The position numbers and the translations under genes were made by a program. A model generated the notes under the pieces. The model did not search any database. It was not told where the DNA came from and saw only the letters and a program-made list of their open reading frames with translations. 49,278 nt of DNA, from assembly GCF_001721045.1 (NCBI RefSeq), contig NZ_MDER01000042.1:1-49278 (forward strand), read 5' to 3'. Below, piece after piece: positions 36,012-44,710 of the stretch (position 1 is the stretch's first letter; each line of letters opens with the position of its first letter). The DNA is from Paenibacillus nuruki (GTDB lineage: Bacteria; Bacillota; Bacilli; Paenibacillales; Paenibacillaceae).

Positions 36012-36028
36012 AGAAGCCTGTTCTTATT
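35989..36028 (-). terminator. Intrinsic terminator of the adaptor-RND operon
   Basis: A perfect 13-bp stem, AATAAGAACAGGC at 36028-36016 with its complement at 36002-35990 on the minus strand, followed by TTTTAT. Confidence 0.8.
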
Positions 36029-36060
36029 CAGTACAGATTCATGTATCTAGAATAATAAAA

Positions 36061-39000
36061 TTACATTTTTTTGCTTAAATTCAGTTTTTCACGACGTTGT
36101 TGTTTGCGTTCTTCTTTACGAGCTGCTTTTTTTAATTTGCGTCTAGCTACAACCATATATAAAGAAGGAACTACAAACAGTGTCAAAATTGTCGAGAAGA
36201 CCAGACCGAAAATAATCGTAACTCCCAGTGGTCGGAATAGTAATTCACCGACAGTAGCGATAGGAATCATACCGACAATCGCTGTTAAAGATGTTAAAAG
36301 AATCGGGCGGAAACGAGCAGATGCAGCAGATATAATAGCATCGGTCAGCTCCATACCTTCATGCCTTGCATCTTCTATAAACTCGATCAATACGATACCA
36401 TTCCGTACAACAATTCCGGCAAGAGCAATAATCCCCATGACTGACATAAATCCAATCGGCGTACGAGTGATAAATAATCCTAATATACCGCCCGCGGCTG
36501 CTAGATATACAGTTGTCATAATAATCATTGGAATTGAAAGCGAATAGAACTGAATCATAATTAAGATAATGATCAGGAAGATAACGACTACAAACAATTG
36601 ACCTAAATCAGTAAAGGTATCTGTTTGACTGGACGTTGCTCCACCGACATCCCATGTGTATCCTTCAGGGAAATTAATTTGTTGTATTTTAGGTTCTAAT
36701 TCCTGCATAACTTCTGTAGCTGTACGTCCATTTGCATCTGCCTCAATCGTATTCACTCGTGTTAAGTTGTAACGATCGATTTGTTGAATCGCAAATGATG
36801 GTTTCATTTCAACCACTTGTGATAATGGAATCTGAGTTCCAGCAGAGTTGGTAATACTGACTTGTTGGAATAGTGCTGTTGGACTAGCGTTGGTAGAATC
36901 TTTCATATAAAGCTTGATATCGATTAGATCTTCACCGTTATCAAAGTCACCTACACTAATACCGCTACCCATCATCAAAAGCGTACGTGTTAAGTTTTCA
37001 TAACTCACTTTGTATTGATCCATAGCTTGTTTGTTTACGACAAAGTTCAAAGCATAATTTTCTACACCAATACTATCAGTGATACCGTATGTTCCTGGTG
37101 TATCAGCAATCGCAAGTTTCACTTTATCGGTTAGGCTACGAATTTCTTCCAGATCATCACCTAGAATACGGATCGATACTGCTTTACCTACAGAGACACC
37201 CAAATCTGTAGCTTTTACAGAGATACTGATACCTGGATAATCTTTTTTAAGTTGATCAGACCACTGTTCTGACGCTGTAGCTACATCGAGCTTATGTTCT
37301 TCACCGGTGACTAGAATCTGTCCAGTTGTGACACCACCGCCACCTAGACTAAGGTTGGTAAACAACTGAGGTGCACCGCCGCCAGAAGCATAAGCTATAT
37401 TTTCAACACCTGGCTGTTTTTTGACCCATTTAGCAACACCTTTTACGACTTCATCTGTTTTCTGTAAAGAAGTACCTGTAGGCAACGATACATTGATCGT
37501 TAACTGAGGATCAGATGAACTTGGGAATAGCTCGACAGGTGTAAAAGCAGCTAACCCGTAAGCAAGTGTACTCACAATAAGCCCTGTTAAAGCCACAATT
37601 AATGGACGTTTTAGCACTTTAGGCATTAATTTTTTAGCATAGCCATTAGTTAACGATTGGATTTGTTTACCTAATAGTCCAGCAGGTTTTTCTGTGCCAT
37701 GTGTTTTACCTTGTTCATTACGACGCTCTTCATACCATTCACGGAAAATAGGAATGATCGTTAATGCCATAATCATCGAAGCTAACATACATAACGAGAT
37801 AATGGTTGGAATCGGACGAATAAATGATCCCATATCGCCTTCAAGTAGCATCAATGGAGCAAAAGCTGCAATCGTTGCTAATGTAGCTGTAACGATAGAG
37901 ATGGATACTTCTTTGGTACCATTGACTGCTGCATCTGTCGGATTTTCTTTGAGTACGGTTAATCGCCGTTCAATATTATCATTAACAACAACCGCATCAT
38001 CGACCAGAATCCCCAGTACAATAATAAGTCCTACAATCGTGATCTGATTCAGTGATATTCCAAGTGTAGGCAGAAGGATAAGACCTAGTGCAATCGAGAC
38101 TGGAATAGCCAAAGCTACAAAAGAAGCGGTTAACCAGTTCAATCCCAACATACAAATGATAATAACAGCCAAAATAGCAATTAACATTTCACGAATCAAA
38201 TCATTAAAGATACGATCTACTTCTGTTTTTTGAGCAAACAAGGAAGTAAGTTTGATATTAGCAGGCAATGTTTTTTCAAGTGAAGTCATTTTTTCTGCTA
38301 CACGCTCATGCATGGTAGGTACATCAGAACCTGTTTCACTACTAATATCAAGCGAAATGGCAGGTACACCGTTGTAATATCCTAAGTATGTTTCTTTATC
38401 GGTAATCAATTGTACATTTGCGATGTCTTTAACATAGACAGGAACACCGGCTTCGGTTTGAAAAACAACAATGTTTTTGAGGGAATCTACATTATGAGAT
38501 TCGTCTACAGTTAATTGATAAGTACGGGATTCGTATGCAATATCACCTGTAGGTACACGGTTATTTTCAGACTGGATCGCTTGCATAACCGATTCCCACG
38601 AAATGTTATACTGTTTTAACTTCGCCATATCTGCATCAACTCGTACTTGTTGATCGGGAATACCTTTGATCGCTACATCGGTGATACCCGGTACAGAACG
38701 AAGTTGGTCACGCCATGTGTTCATAAGATCACTTAAAGCATAAATGTCTTCTTTTGTTTTGCCATACAAAGCAAAAGATTGCACAAAGGTTTGTGTTAAG
38801 TTGTCATTGACAATAGGCGTGTTTGCATCAGCAGGAAGTTCACCTTCAGCATCCTGTACTTTACGACGCAATTCACTCCATGTATCTTTTGCATCTGCCG
38901 CTGGTAATGCTTGAATAATAATGCTGGATACACCATTACTTGAAGTAGAAGAAATGGTATCGAGATTAGTAACTTCTTTAATTTTTTGTTCTAATACTTT

Positions 39001-39186
39001 GGTAACCGTCTGCTCCATTAATTCTGGAGTTGCACCCGGATAAGTCGTCGTTACTGTTGCTGTTTTGATAACGATATCGGGCATTAATTGTTTAGGCAAC
39101 TGCAATGCACTTACGATACCAAACAGAATAAGCATGATAAAGAAGACAAGCGTAATTTTACGCTTTTTGACGATATATTTGATCAT
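36061..39186 (-). CDS. RND-family efflux pump, AcrB/SwrC-like
   Basis: 1041 residues in the normal RND layout: membrane segment at about 11-30, large extracytoplasmic loop, segments 2-6, cytoplasmic link, segment 7, second loop and the last five segments. Asp396 and Asp397 in GILVDDAVV match the proton-relay pair of AcrB helix 4. The closest known role in Bacillales is SwrC, which exports surfactin-like lipopeptides; the substrate here is unknown. The start overlaps the adaptor stop by 4 nt (ATGA). With the adaptor and the nearby TolC-family gene it forms an apparent tripartite set. Confidence 0.93.
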   Translation of the reverse strand: MIKYIVKKRKITLVFFIMLILFGIVSALQLPKQLMPDIVIKTATVTTTYPGATPELMEQTVTKVLEQKIKEVTNLDTISSTSSNGVSSIIIQALPAADAKDTWSELRRKVQDAEGELPADANTPIVNDNLTQTFVQSFALYGKTKEDIYALSDLMNTWRDQLRSVPGITDVAIKGIPDQQVRVDADMAKLKQYNISWESVMQAIQSENNRVPTGDIAYESRTYQLTVDESHNVDSLKNIVVFQTEAGVPVYVKDIANVQLITDKETYLGYYNGVPAISLDISSETGSDVPTMHERVAEKMTSLEKTLPANIKLTSLFAQKTEVDRIFNDLIREMLIAILAVIIICMLGLNWLTASFVALAIPVSIALGLILLPTLGISLNQITIVGLIIVLGILVDDAVVVNDNIERRLTVLKENPTDAAVNGTKEVSISIVTATLATIAAFAPLMLLEGDMGSFIRPIPTIISLCMLASMIMALTIIPIFREWYEERRNEQGKTHGTEKPAGLLGKQIQSLTNGYAKKLMPKVLKRPLIVALTGLIVSTLAYGLAAFTPVELFPSSSDPQLTINVSLPTGTSLQKTDEVVKGVAKWVKKQPGVENIAYASGGGAPQLFTNLSLGGGGVTTGQILVTGEEHKLDVATASEQWSDQLKKDYPGISISVKATDLGVSVGKAVSIRILGDDLEEIRSLTDKVKLAIADTPGTYGITDSIGVENYALNFVVNKQAMDQYKVSYENLTRTLLMMGSGISVGDFDNGEDLIDIKLYMKDSTNASPTALFQQVSITNSAGTQIPLSQVVEMKPSFAIQQIDRYNLTRVNTIEADANGRTATEVMQELEPKIQQINFPEGYTWDVGGATSSQTDTFTDLGQLFVVVIFLIIILIMIQFYSLSIPMIIMTTVYLAAAGGILGLFITRTPIGFMSVMGIIALAGIVVRNGIVLIEFIEDARHEGMELTDAIISAASARFRPILLTSLTAIVGMIPIATVGELLFRPLGVTIIFGLVFSTILTLFVVPSLYMVVARRKLKKAARKEERKQQRREKLNLSKKM

Positions 39187-40661
39187 TTAGCGGTCGCCTC
39201 ACTTACTGTAAGGGCATCTCCATTAAATAAACGGTCCGCTCCTTGAGTCACCACCTGATCGCCTACTTTTAAGCCTTTAGTAATCTGATAACGATTATCG
39301 TATAGATTACCAATTTCAATAGGGGTTTGAACGGCTTTACCATTTACATTTTTAAATACATAAGGTTCAGATCCTGTACTAACGACTGCCTCTACAGGAA
39401 TTGCGATTCCTTTTAATGAAGCGGCTTGACGTGAAGCTTTGACAACCTGACCTGGTTTCCAATCGAGTTTAGGGTTATCAATGGTAACTTCTGCATTAAT
39501 AGAACCTGTATTTTCATTGGTTGCAGGATATAGCTTCGTTACTCTACCTGTACGCGTCTCATCATAAAGGTTCAAGCTAACTTGTTGTCCAACTTTCCAC
39601 TTACTGATTTCACTATCTGCGATAGGAAGCAACACTTTAAGTTTGTTAATCTCACCTAGAGTAAACATAGCTGTTCCAGCAGTAACCGTTTGTCCGTTAG
39701 AAATCGTTTTTTCTAAAACGACACCAGATACTGGAGCGGCAAGTCCTACTCTTGATAAGTTCAATTGAGCGGTTTCTTTAGCGATAACAGCTTGCTCATA
39801 ACTAGCTTGAGCTTGACTGATACCGGCATTGGCTTGTTCGATACCCGCATTGGCTTGTTCAATACCTGAATTGGCTTGTTCTACACTAGCTACAGCACTT
39901 TGACGACCTACTTCTGCTTCTTTTACTGTAGAAGCCGCTGCTGCACGATCAGAAGCACTTGCTCCTTCTAATAGAAGAGAAAGTTGTTCTTTCGCATCGT
40001 TAAGACTGTCTTGTGCAGTTGCAAGAGTCGTTTGCGCTTGCTCATTTTCTTGCTGAGTTAATAGACCATTTTGAAATAATGTTTTGGCACGATCTGCTGC
40101 TGTTTTGGCTTGGTTATAAGCCGTTTGTGCTTTGTTTACAGCATTTTGCGATTGTGCTCTTTCTTGTGTACGTGCTCCAGCAGCTACGCCTTGTTCACGT
40201 ACTTTAGCACTTTGAATCTGTGCATCAGCGGATGCGATACCTGCTTGAGCAGCTTGTTTGGCGGCTTGCGCATTACTGAGGGAAGCTTGCGCGCTGGTAA
40301 GAGAAGCTTGTGCATTGCTGAGGGAAGCTTGGGCTGCAGCAACACTTTGGTTCGCATTGTCGAGGTCAAGTTGTAAATCTGCGCTATCTAATTGGGCTAA
40401 ACTTTTCCCTTTTGTAACCTGATCTCCAATATCGGCATTCACTGAAGTGACTGTTCCACCGATTTTAAAAGAAACAGGGGTCTCATCATATGCTTGTAGT
40501 GTGCCTGATAAGTCATAGACCGCATCTAATGTTACTTCTTTGACGGCTGTGACTTCGACGCTACTACTTGCCGGCTCCACTGCAGCTTTCTCTGTCGAAC
40601 ATGCTGTCAAACTAACAGCTAACAGAATCGCTGTAAAGGCCGTTGGCCAGCTTTTTTTCAT
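39183..40661 (-). CDS. Membrane-fusion/periplasmic-adaptor-type lipoprotein (HlyD/AcrA-like)
   Basis: The ATG at 40661 is preceded by GAGGAGG and starts a lipoprotein signal peptide (LTAC, acylated Cys21); 492 residues. The nine-residue GTG extension is rejected. Lipoyl half-motifs flank a very long Ala/Gln-rich coiled-coil hairpin (about 75-290), which contains internal repeats of ASLxxAQ and IEQANAG. A beta-barrel domain and a membrane-proximal domain follow. In Gram-negative systems such a hairpin contacts TolC; a long hairpin in an apparent Gram-positive with a TolC-like protein beside it is notable. First gene of the operon with the RND pump. Confidence 0.92.
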   Translation of the reverse strand: MKKSWPTAFTAILLAVSLTACSTEKAAVEPASSSVEVTAVKEVTLDAVYDLSGTLQAYDETPVSFKIGGTVTSVNADIGDQVTKGKSLAQLDSADLQLDLDNANQSVAAAQASLSNAQASLTSAQASLSNAQAAKQAAQAGIASADAQIQSAKVREQGVAAGARTQERAQSQNAVNKAQTAYNQAKTAADRAKTLFQNGLLTQQENEQAQTTLATAQDSLNDAKEQLSLLLEGASASDRAAAASTVKEAEVGRQSAVASVEQANSGIEQANAGIEQANAGISQAQASYEQAVIAKETAQLNLSRVGLAAPVSGVVLEKTISNGQTVTAGTAMFTLGEINKLKVLLPIADSEISKWKVGQQVSLNLYDETRTGRVTKLYPATNENTGSINAEVTIDNPKLDWKPGQVVKASRQAASLKGIAIPVEAVVSTGSEPYVFKNVNGKAVQTPIEIGNLYDNRYQITKGLKVGDQVVTQGADRLFNGDALTVSEATAK

Positions 40662-40704
40662 AGTTACAGTATCCTCCTCTGAACTCACCAGTTTAATTTA
40701 TACT

Positions 40705-40728
40705 CTATAGTTCATGGCTGAATTATAG
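40705..40728. promoter_or_regulatory. Imperfect palindrome, candidate TetR operator
   Basis: CTATAGTTCA (40705-40714), spacer TGGC, TGAATTATAG (40719-40728): 10-bp arms with one mismatch. It covers the -10 of the adaptor-RND promoter and the likely start site, an ideal place for repression by the TetR protein at 35061. Confidence 0.6.
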
Positions 40729-40751
40729 ATTGTTTATACGATGCTTGTCAA
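40722..40751 (-). promoter_or_regulatory. Sigma-A promoter of the adaptor-RND operon
   Basis: On the minus strand TTGACA (40751-40746), 18-nt spacer, TATAAT (40727-40722). Both hexamers are perfect; the leader to the adaptor start is about 55 nt. Confidence 0.85.
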
Positions 40752-40928
40752 TTGTATCAAACTAAATTTGAAGAGACCTCAACCTCTGGATGTAGATTTG
40801 AAATGGATAAATTAAATCGGAGAGTGGATGCTTATTTTAATTGGAATCATATTGTGAATATTGTGTGACGGATGGTAAGATTGTAGTATCATAAGATATA
40901 CAATATATGGAAGAGTAGGTGAGACACT

Positions 40929-41096
40929 GTGAAAACGACAGATCCTTACGATCCAGATCAGAGGAAGAATAATAGACCTAATCACAAACTTCATTATATA
41001 GATACGAAGCCTGCAATGATGAAGGAAAAAATACATCTTTCTATTGCTGCGTTTATTTTAGTAGGTGTAGTGGTCATATTGTTAGAGTGGACTTAG
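40929..41096 (+). CDS. 55-residue tail-anchored membrane microprotein
   Basis: GTG start with AGGTGA 6 nt upstream; TAG at 41094. The product begins MKTTDPYDPDQRKNN, is charged for ~34 residues and ends with a hydrophobic segment, IAAFILVGVVVILLEW, leaving almost nothing outside. This is a classical C-terminal single-span topology. It lies between the divergent adaptor-RND and TolC-like genes. No family recognised; a small accessory subunit of the efflux system (as AcrZ is for AcrB) is a hypothesis from position and shape only. An opposite-strand open frame at the same place lacks a ribosome site. Confidence 0.6.
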   Translation: MKTTDPYDPDQRKNNRPNHKLHYIDTKPAMMKEKIHLSIAAFILVGVVVILLEWT

Positions 41097-41393
41097 CCAA
41101 GCAGGCTATTATTTAATAATTTTATTTCAAAATAATGTTTAAACAAGGATTACGTATATGTCATTTAAGGTATATAATATAGAAGTAGGGTATTGGAACA
41201 TTTATATAAGTAAGAAAGTGATTTTTTTCAACAGAACTTATTTATAATTATAAATGATTTATTGAATTGTAGTTGATTTATTTTGTTAGTAATGCTAAAT
41301 TAATTTTATTAGCTATACTAAATGTTTTTGGCAGAGGCATTCATTTGAGATTGGAATTATGGTTTTGAATATATGAAAAGAGGTAATTTGGAT
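41097..41393 (+). other. AT-rich gap upstream of the TolC-like gene
   Basis: Very AT-rich sequence with no terminator after the microprotein gene, so co-transcription with the TolC-like gene is possible. No convincing promoter hexamers were found; the alternative ATG at 41373 lies before the preferred ribosome site. Confidence 0.35.
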
Positions 41394-42995
41394 ATGAAAA
41401 AAGGAATCGTCGGCGCTTCTCTTCTGGCTATGGTGCTTGTTGCATCACAACCATTAACAATGGCGCACGCTGCAGATGCAATCCCAACTCCAGTAGTGAC
41501 AGACACAACAGCAACACCAGCATCACAATTAACGATCTCTGGAGCAGGCGAATTGAAAAAGCTTGATACTTTGGATCTAAATACAGTTATTAATTTAGCA
41601 TTAAATGATTCATACAATCTAGCACTTCTTCAATTAAAATATAAAGTGTTGGATCAACAAAATGCGAGCCTAGGTGTGAACCTTGTTGATTTGAACAACA
41701 GTTTTAATATTCAAGCAGGTAACGGGTCTCCTGTATTGCATGTTCCATCTGATAATAACAGTGGTACAGATTCAGGTGTAAATGGTGACGATCCACAAAG
41801 TGGTTCTGTTACTACGGCAAGTCCTGCATTAAAAGCAGCGAACACCGTTAGTGCTCAAACAGATGAACCTACTCCAGCACCAACAACTGACAACAGCGGA
41901 TCTGGATCTGCTGGTGCAGCTGCAACTGATCCTGCTGATCCCGCAGATCCTGGAACACCGGCTCCTGAACCATCCAAACCGGATCCAAGTGATGCTTATG
42001 AGCAACAATTGAAAGAACTTCAAAATGCTGTAGGTAAAATTTCGGATGGACTAAACAAAAGTGCAGCAGCTCAAAACACACAACTTGAAACTTCTCGTAA
42101 AACATTAGAGAAAAATATCAATAGCTTGGATACTCAAAAAGAAAATACTGAACTTCAAATTAATGAAGCTAGAGAAGGCATCAAACTTGGAATGACAGGT
42201 CAATATGTACAGTTATTGGCAAGTCAAAAACAAGTCCAATTGTCTAAAGATTATATCGATGTATTGACTCGTGATGTACAACGTGCTCAGACATTACAAT
42301 CTCTAGGATCAGGTACACAAGAAGATATCGATAAAGCTAATCGTGCTTTGTTAGCTGAAAAAGATAACTTAACGAATCTTGAAGATGCATACCAAAAAGC
42401 GTTAATCACTATTTCTTTCGATCTAGGTATTGAATATAATCCAAATATTCAATTAACAGATATCGATGTAACTGTAGAACCAGTTGCTAAGAAAAATGTA
42501 GATGCGATCCTATCTTCTTCATACCAAGTACAGACGCTTGCTAATGGCATCGTTCAAGCTCAATGGGAAGAAGATAATCAAGATAAAAATGCAGCTAATA
42601 GCTTTGACGAGCAAGCAACCAAAGCAAATACTGAAATTGCTAGACAACAATTATCTCAAGGCAAAATAGATTTGGCTAAATCTATCGAATCCAGTTACAC
42701 AGATGCAGATACAGCATACAAAAGTGTTGTAACAGCACAACGTACAGTAAGTGATGTAACATTGGATAATACCAATATGCAGATTCGTTACAATGCTGGT
42801 GTCGTAACAAAATACGATTTTGATAAATTCCAATATCAAGTGCATGTCGATCAAGTGAAACAAGACTTGGCTAAATTGCAATTCTATGTACAACAAGCTA
42901 AAGTACAAGCAATGGAAAATGGATATATCGCAGCTTCTTCTAGTTCTGCCGCTGCTGGTGCTTCCGGTGGCTCATCTGCTGCTAGTGCAGGCTAA
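41394..42995 (+). CDS. TolC-family (outer membrane efflux protein-like) secreted protein
   Basis: ATG at 41394 follows GAGGTAATTTGGAT and starts a signal peptide (MKKGIVGASLLAMVLVASQ, cleavage near AHA-ADA); 533 residues. The mature part has two OEP-type helical repeats: LDLNTVINLALNDSYNLALL (about 60-80) and, near the C-terminus, YNAGVVTKYDFDKFQYQV. Between them are a ~60-residue Pro/Ser/Thr/Ala-rich insertion (about 125-200) and long coiled coils. The end is a Ser/Ala/Gly tail with no LPxTG or membrane anchor. In Gram-negatives this family forms the exit duct of RND pumps. Location in the wall zone and partnership with the divergent adaptor-RND pair are inferred. Confidence 0.85.
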   Translation: MKKGIVGASLLAMVLVASQPLTMAHAADAIPTPVVTDTTATPASQLTISGAGELKKLDTLDLNTVINLALNDSYNLALLQLKYKVLDQQNASLGVNLVDLNNSFNIQAGNGSPVLHVPSDNNSGTDSGVNGDDPQSGSVTTASPALKAANTVSAQTDEPTPAPTTDNSGSGSAGAAATDPADPADPGTPAPEPSKPDPSDAYEQQLKELQNAVGKISDGLNKSAAAQNTQLETSRKTLEKNINSLDTQKENTELQINEAREGIKLGMTGQYVQLLASQKQVQLSKDYIDVLTRDVQRAQTLQSLGSGTQEDIDKANRALLAEKDNLTNLEDAYQKALITISFDLGIEYNPNIQLTDIDVTVEPVAKKNVDAILSSSYQVQTLANGIVQAQWEEDNQDKNAANSFDEQATKANTEIARQQLSQGKIDLAKSIESSYTDADTAYKSVVTAQRTVSDVTLDNTNMQIRYNAGVVTKYDFDKFQYQVHVDQVKQDLAKLQFYVQQAKVQAMENGYIAASSSSAAAGASGGSSAASAG

Positions 42996-43014
42996 ATCAG
43001 TATTGTTTTCAAAT

Positions 43015-43049
43015 AAAAGCCTATCCTTTTAGTACAGGATAGGCTTTTT
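43015..43049. terminator. Bidirectional terminator between TolC-like and MFS genes
   Basis: AAAAGCCTATCC (43015-43026) pairs with GGATAGGCTTTT (43037-43048); T runs on both strands. It serves two convergent genes. Confidence 0.9.
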
Positions 43050-43097
43050 CTTTTTTGCTTATTCAATTGAAATAAATCCTATACATATGATAGAGTA

Positions 43098-44354
43098 CTA
43101 AGCTTCCGAAGCGCCTTCTGTCCATTCGCTTAATTTGCGATCAGAGGGAAGTAAGAATGTAATGACTCCAAGTAGTGGTAAAAAGCTGCATAACTGCATA
43201 ACATGTGATATACCAATTTTATCAATCCAGTTACCCACAATCAATGCACCAAGTCCGCCTAATCCAAAAGCAAGCCCTGTAATTAATCCAGATACAGTAC
43301 CGATTTTGCCTGGAATCAACATTTGAGCATAGACGACAGTAACTGAAAAGCTAGAAATAAGAACAAAACCGATCACAGCTAGCAATACACCGCTCCAAAA
43401 TAAATTAGCATAAGGTAGGATTAAAGCTAAAGGAGCGGAACCTGCCATGGATACAAAAATTAAATTTCGTTTACCAAAGCGATCAGCTAGTGTTCCACCA
43501 AAAAAAGTGCCTAAAGCTCCAGCTGCTAAAAAAAGAAAAATATAAATCTGCGCATCGCCTACACTCAGTCCAAAACCTTCAATCAGATTAAAGCTGTAAT
43601 AACTCGCAATTGACGATGAATACCACGAACGTACAAATACAAGTGAAATCAAAATAATCATCGCAAAAGCTATTCGATTTTTCAGTTCAGGACGTATTTT
43701 TCCAACGTTACGATGTTTTTTAGCAAAGCTTTCACTACGAATCGTGCGTCCATACCAGCGTGCAATAAAGATTTGCACAATAATACCTGCGGCTGCGACT
43801 CCTGTAAATCCGATAGCACCAAATTGACCATAAGGCACAAAGATCAAAGAAGTCAGCAGTGGAGCCAGTGATTGTCCTGCATTTCCACCGACTTGGAAAA
43901 TAGATTGTGCTAATCCTCTTCGATTGCCTGCTGCCATGTGAGAAACTTTAGAACCTTCAGGGTGAAAAGTAGCCGAACCCAAGCCAACAAACACGACTGC
44001 TAATAAAACAGCAGAATAAGAACTTGCATAAGCAAGTAATAGCATTCCTGTAAACGTAAATCCCATTCCGATCGGTAACAATGCAGGCGTAGGGCGCTTA
44101 TCTGAAAAGAGTCCTACAACAGGTTGCATAATCGAAGCGGTGAAGTTAATTGCAAAAGCGATCCAACCAATTTGCGTATAGCTGAGACTCATTGTTTCTT
44201 TCAAAATAGGAAAAATGGCTGGAATGACTGACTGCATCGAATCATTAAATAGATGAACAAGGGAGATCGCAAGTAAAACCCCGAATATGGTCTGATTCGC
44301 TGTAGAACCGGGAGAAGCATTGTTTATCTTTTTGGTGAGTGATGGCAACGACAT
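43098..44354 (-). CDS. MFS exporter, fosmidomycin-resistance (Fsr) family
   Basis: ATG at 44354 with AAAGGAG upstream gives 418 residues (MSLPSLTKK); the longer frame to 44453 runs back through the leader terminator and is rejected. Twelve membrane segments are predicted. The Fsr-family signature FHPEGSKVSHMAAGNRRG (about residue 130-147) is present. It would export fosmidomycin or other small toxic compounds by proton antiport; the natural substrate is unknown. The leader contains a terminator hairpin (44397-44431), suggesting induction by attenuation. Confidence 0.85.
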   Translation of the reverse strand: MSLPSLTKKINNASPGSTANQTIFGVLLAISLVHLFNDSMQSVIPAIFPILKETMSLSYTQIGWIAFAINFTASIMQPVVGLFSDKRPTPALLPIGMGFTFTGMLLLAYASSYSAVLLAVVFVGLGSATFHPEGSKVSHMAAGNRRGLAQSIFQVGGNAGQSLAPLLTSLIFVPYGQFGAIGFTGVAAAGIIVQIFIARWYGRTIRSESFAKKHRNVGKIRPELKNRIAFAMIILISLVFVRSWYSSSIASYYSFNLIEGFGLSVGDAQIYIFLFLAAGALGTFFGGTLADRFGKRNLIFVSMAGSAPLALILPYANLFWSGVLLAVIGFVLISSFSVTVVYAQMLIPGKIGTVSGLITGLAFGLGGLGALIVGNWIDKIGISHVMQLCSFLPLLGVITFLLPSDRKLSEWTEGASEA

Positions 44355-44652
44355 GTTCGTAATACTCCTTTTTTCAGTATGATATACACGTTGTAACGCA
44401 AAAAAACCTTCTAGTTCATCACTAAAAAGGTACTGAGTCCAAAAAAGAATCACACGGCGATCATCTTTTCTGTCTCGGTCCCAAACAGGATCAGAGCAGA
44501 AAATAAGGTAAAGTCAGCTTGAATGGAAAATACATATGTATTGTATAGCTATTTGTAAAGCTAAAAGTACCATTCGGATCTACCGATATCGTCTTTTTAT
44601 CAGTATATCAGAAATGACATACAGGTTCATTCTAGAAATAAAATAAAATAAA
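44355..44652 (-). other. Leader and upstream region of the Fsr-type exporter
   Basis: On the minus strand, a CTGTTT/AGACAG hairpin (about 44490-44472) and a four-codon reading frame (ATG at about 44464, ending in TGA) precede the leader terminator. No confident promoter. The four-codon frame could be a leader peptide or chance. Confidence 0.35.
44397..44431 (-). terminator. Leader terminator (attenuator) upstream of the Fsr-type exporter
   Basis: On the minus strand ACCTT and TAGT pair with ACTA and AAGGT around GATGA, followed by seven T. It lies about 42 nt before the exporter start codon. Nothing but this exporter lies downstream, so it is more likely a conditional attenuator than the end of another gene. 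Confidence 0.7.
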
Positions 44653-44690
44653 ACGTATCTACATCTACAAGAAAGTAGACATAGATACGT
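44653..44690 (-). terminator. Intrinsic terminator of the intracellular protease gene
   Basis: ACGTATCTA and TCTAC pair with GTAGA and TAGATACGT around a short loop; on the minus strand the stem is followed by TTTTATTTTATTTT. Confidence 0.85.
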
Positions 44691-44710
44691 AGAATATAGA
44701 TCTGATGCAT

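Noticed and set aside
36071-36547. 158-residue open frame opposite the RND gene
   Set aside because: Composition mirrors the membrane segments of the RND protein on the other strand, and there is no ribosome site; a shadow frame. The same applies to 37694-38047 and 40110-40376.
40812-41036. 74-residue minus-strand frame opposite the microprotein
   Set aside because: No ribosome site and an atypical composition; the plus-strand frame has a good GTG start and a clean topology.
44355-44453. N-terminal extension of the Fsr-type exporter
   Set aside because: The frame runs through a terminator hairpin and its T run, and the ATG at 44354 has its own ribosome site.
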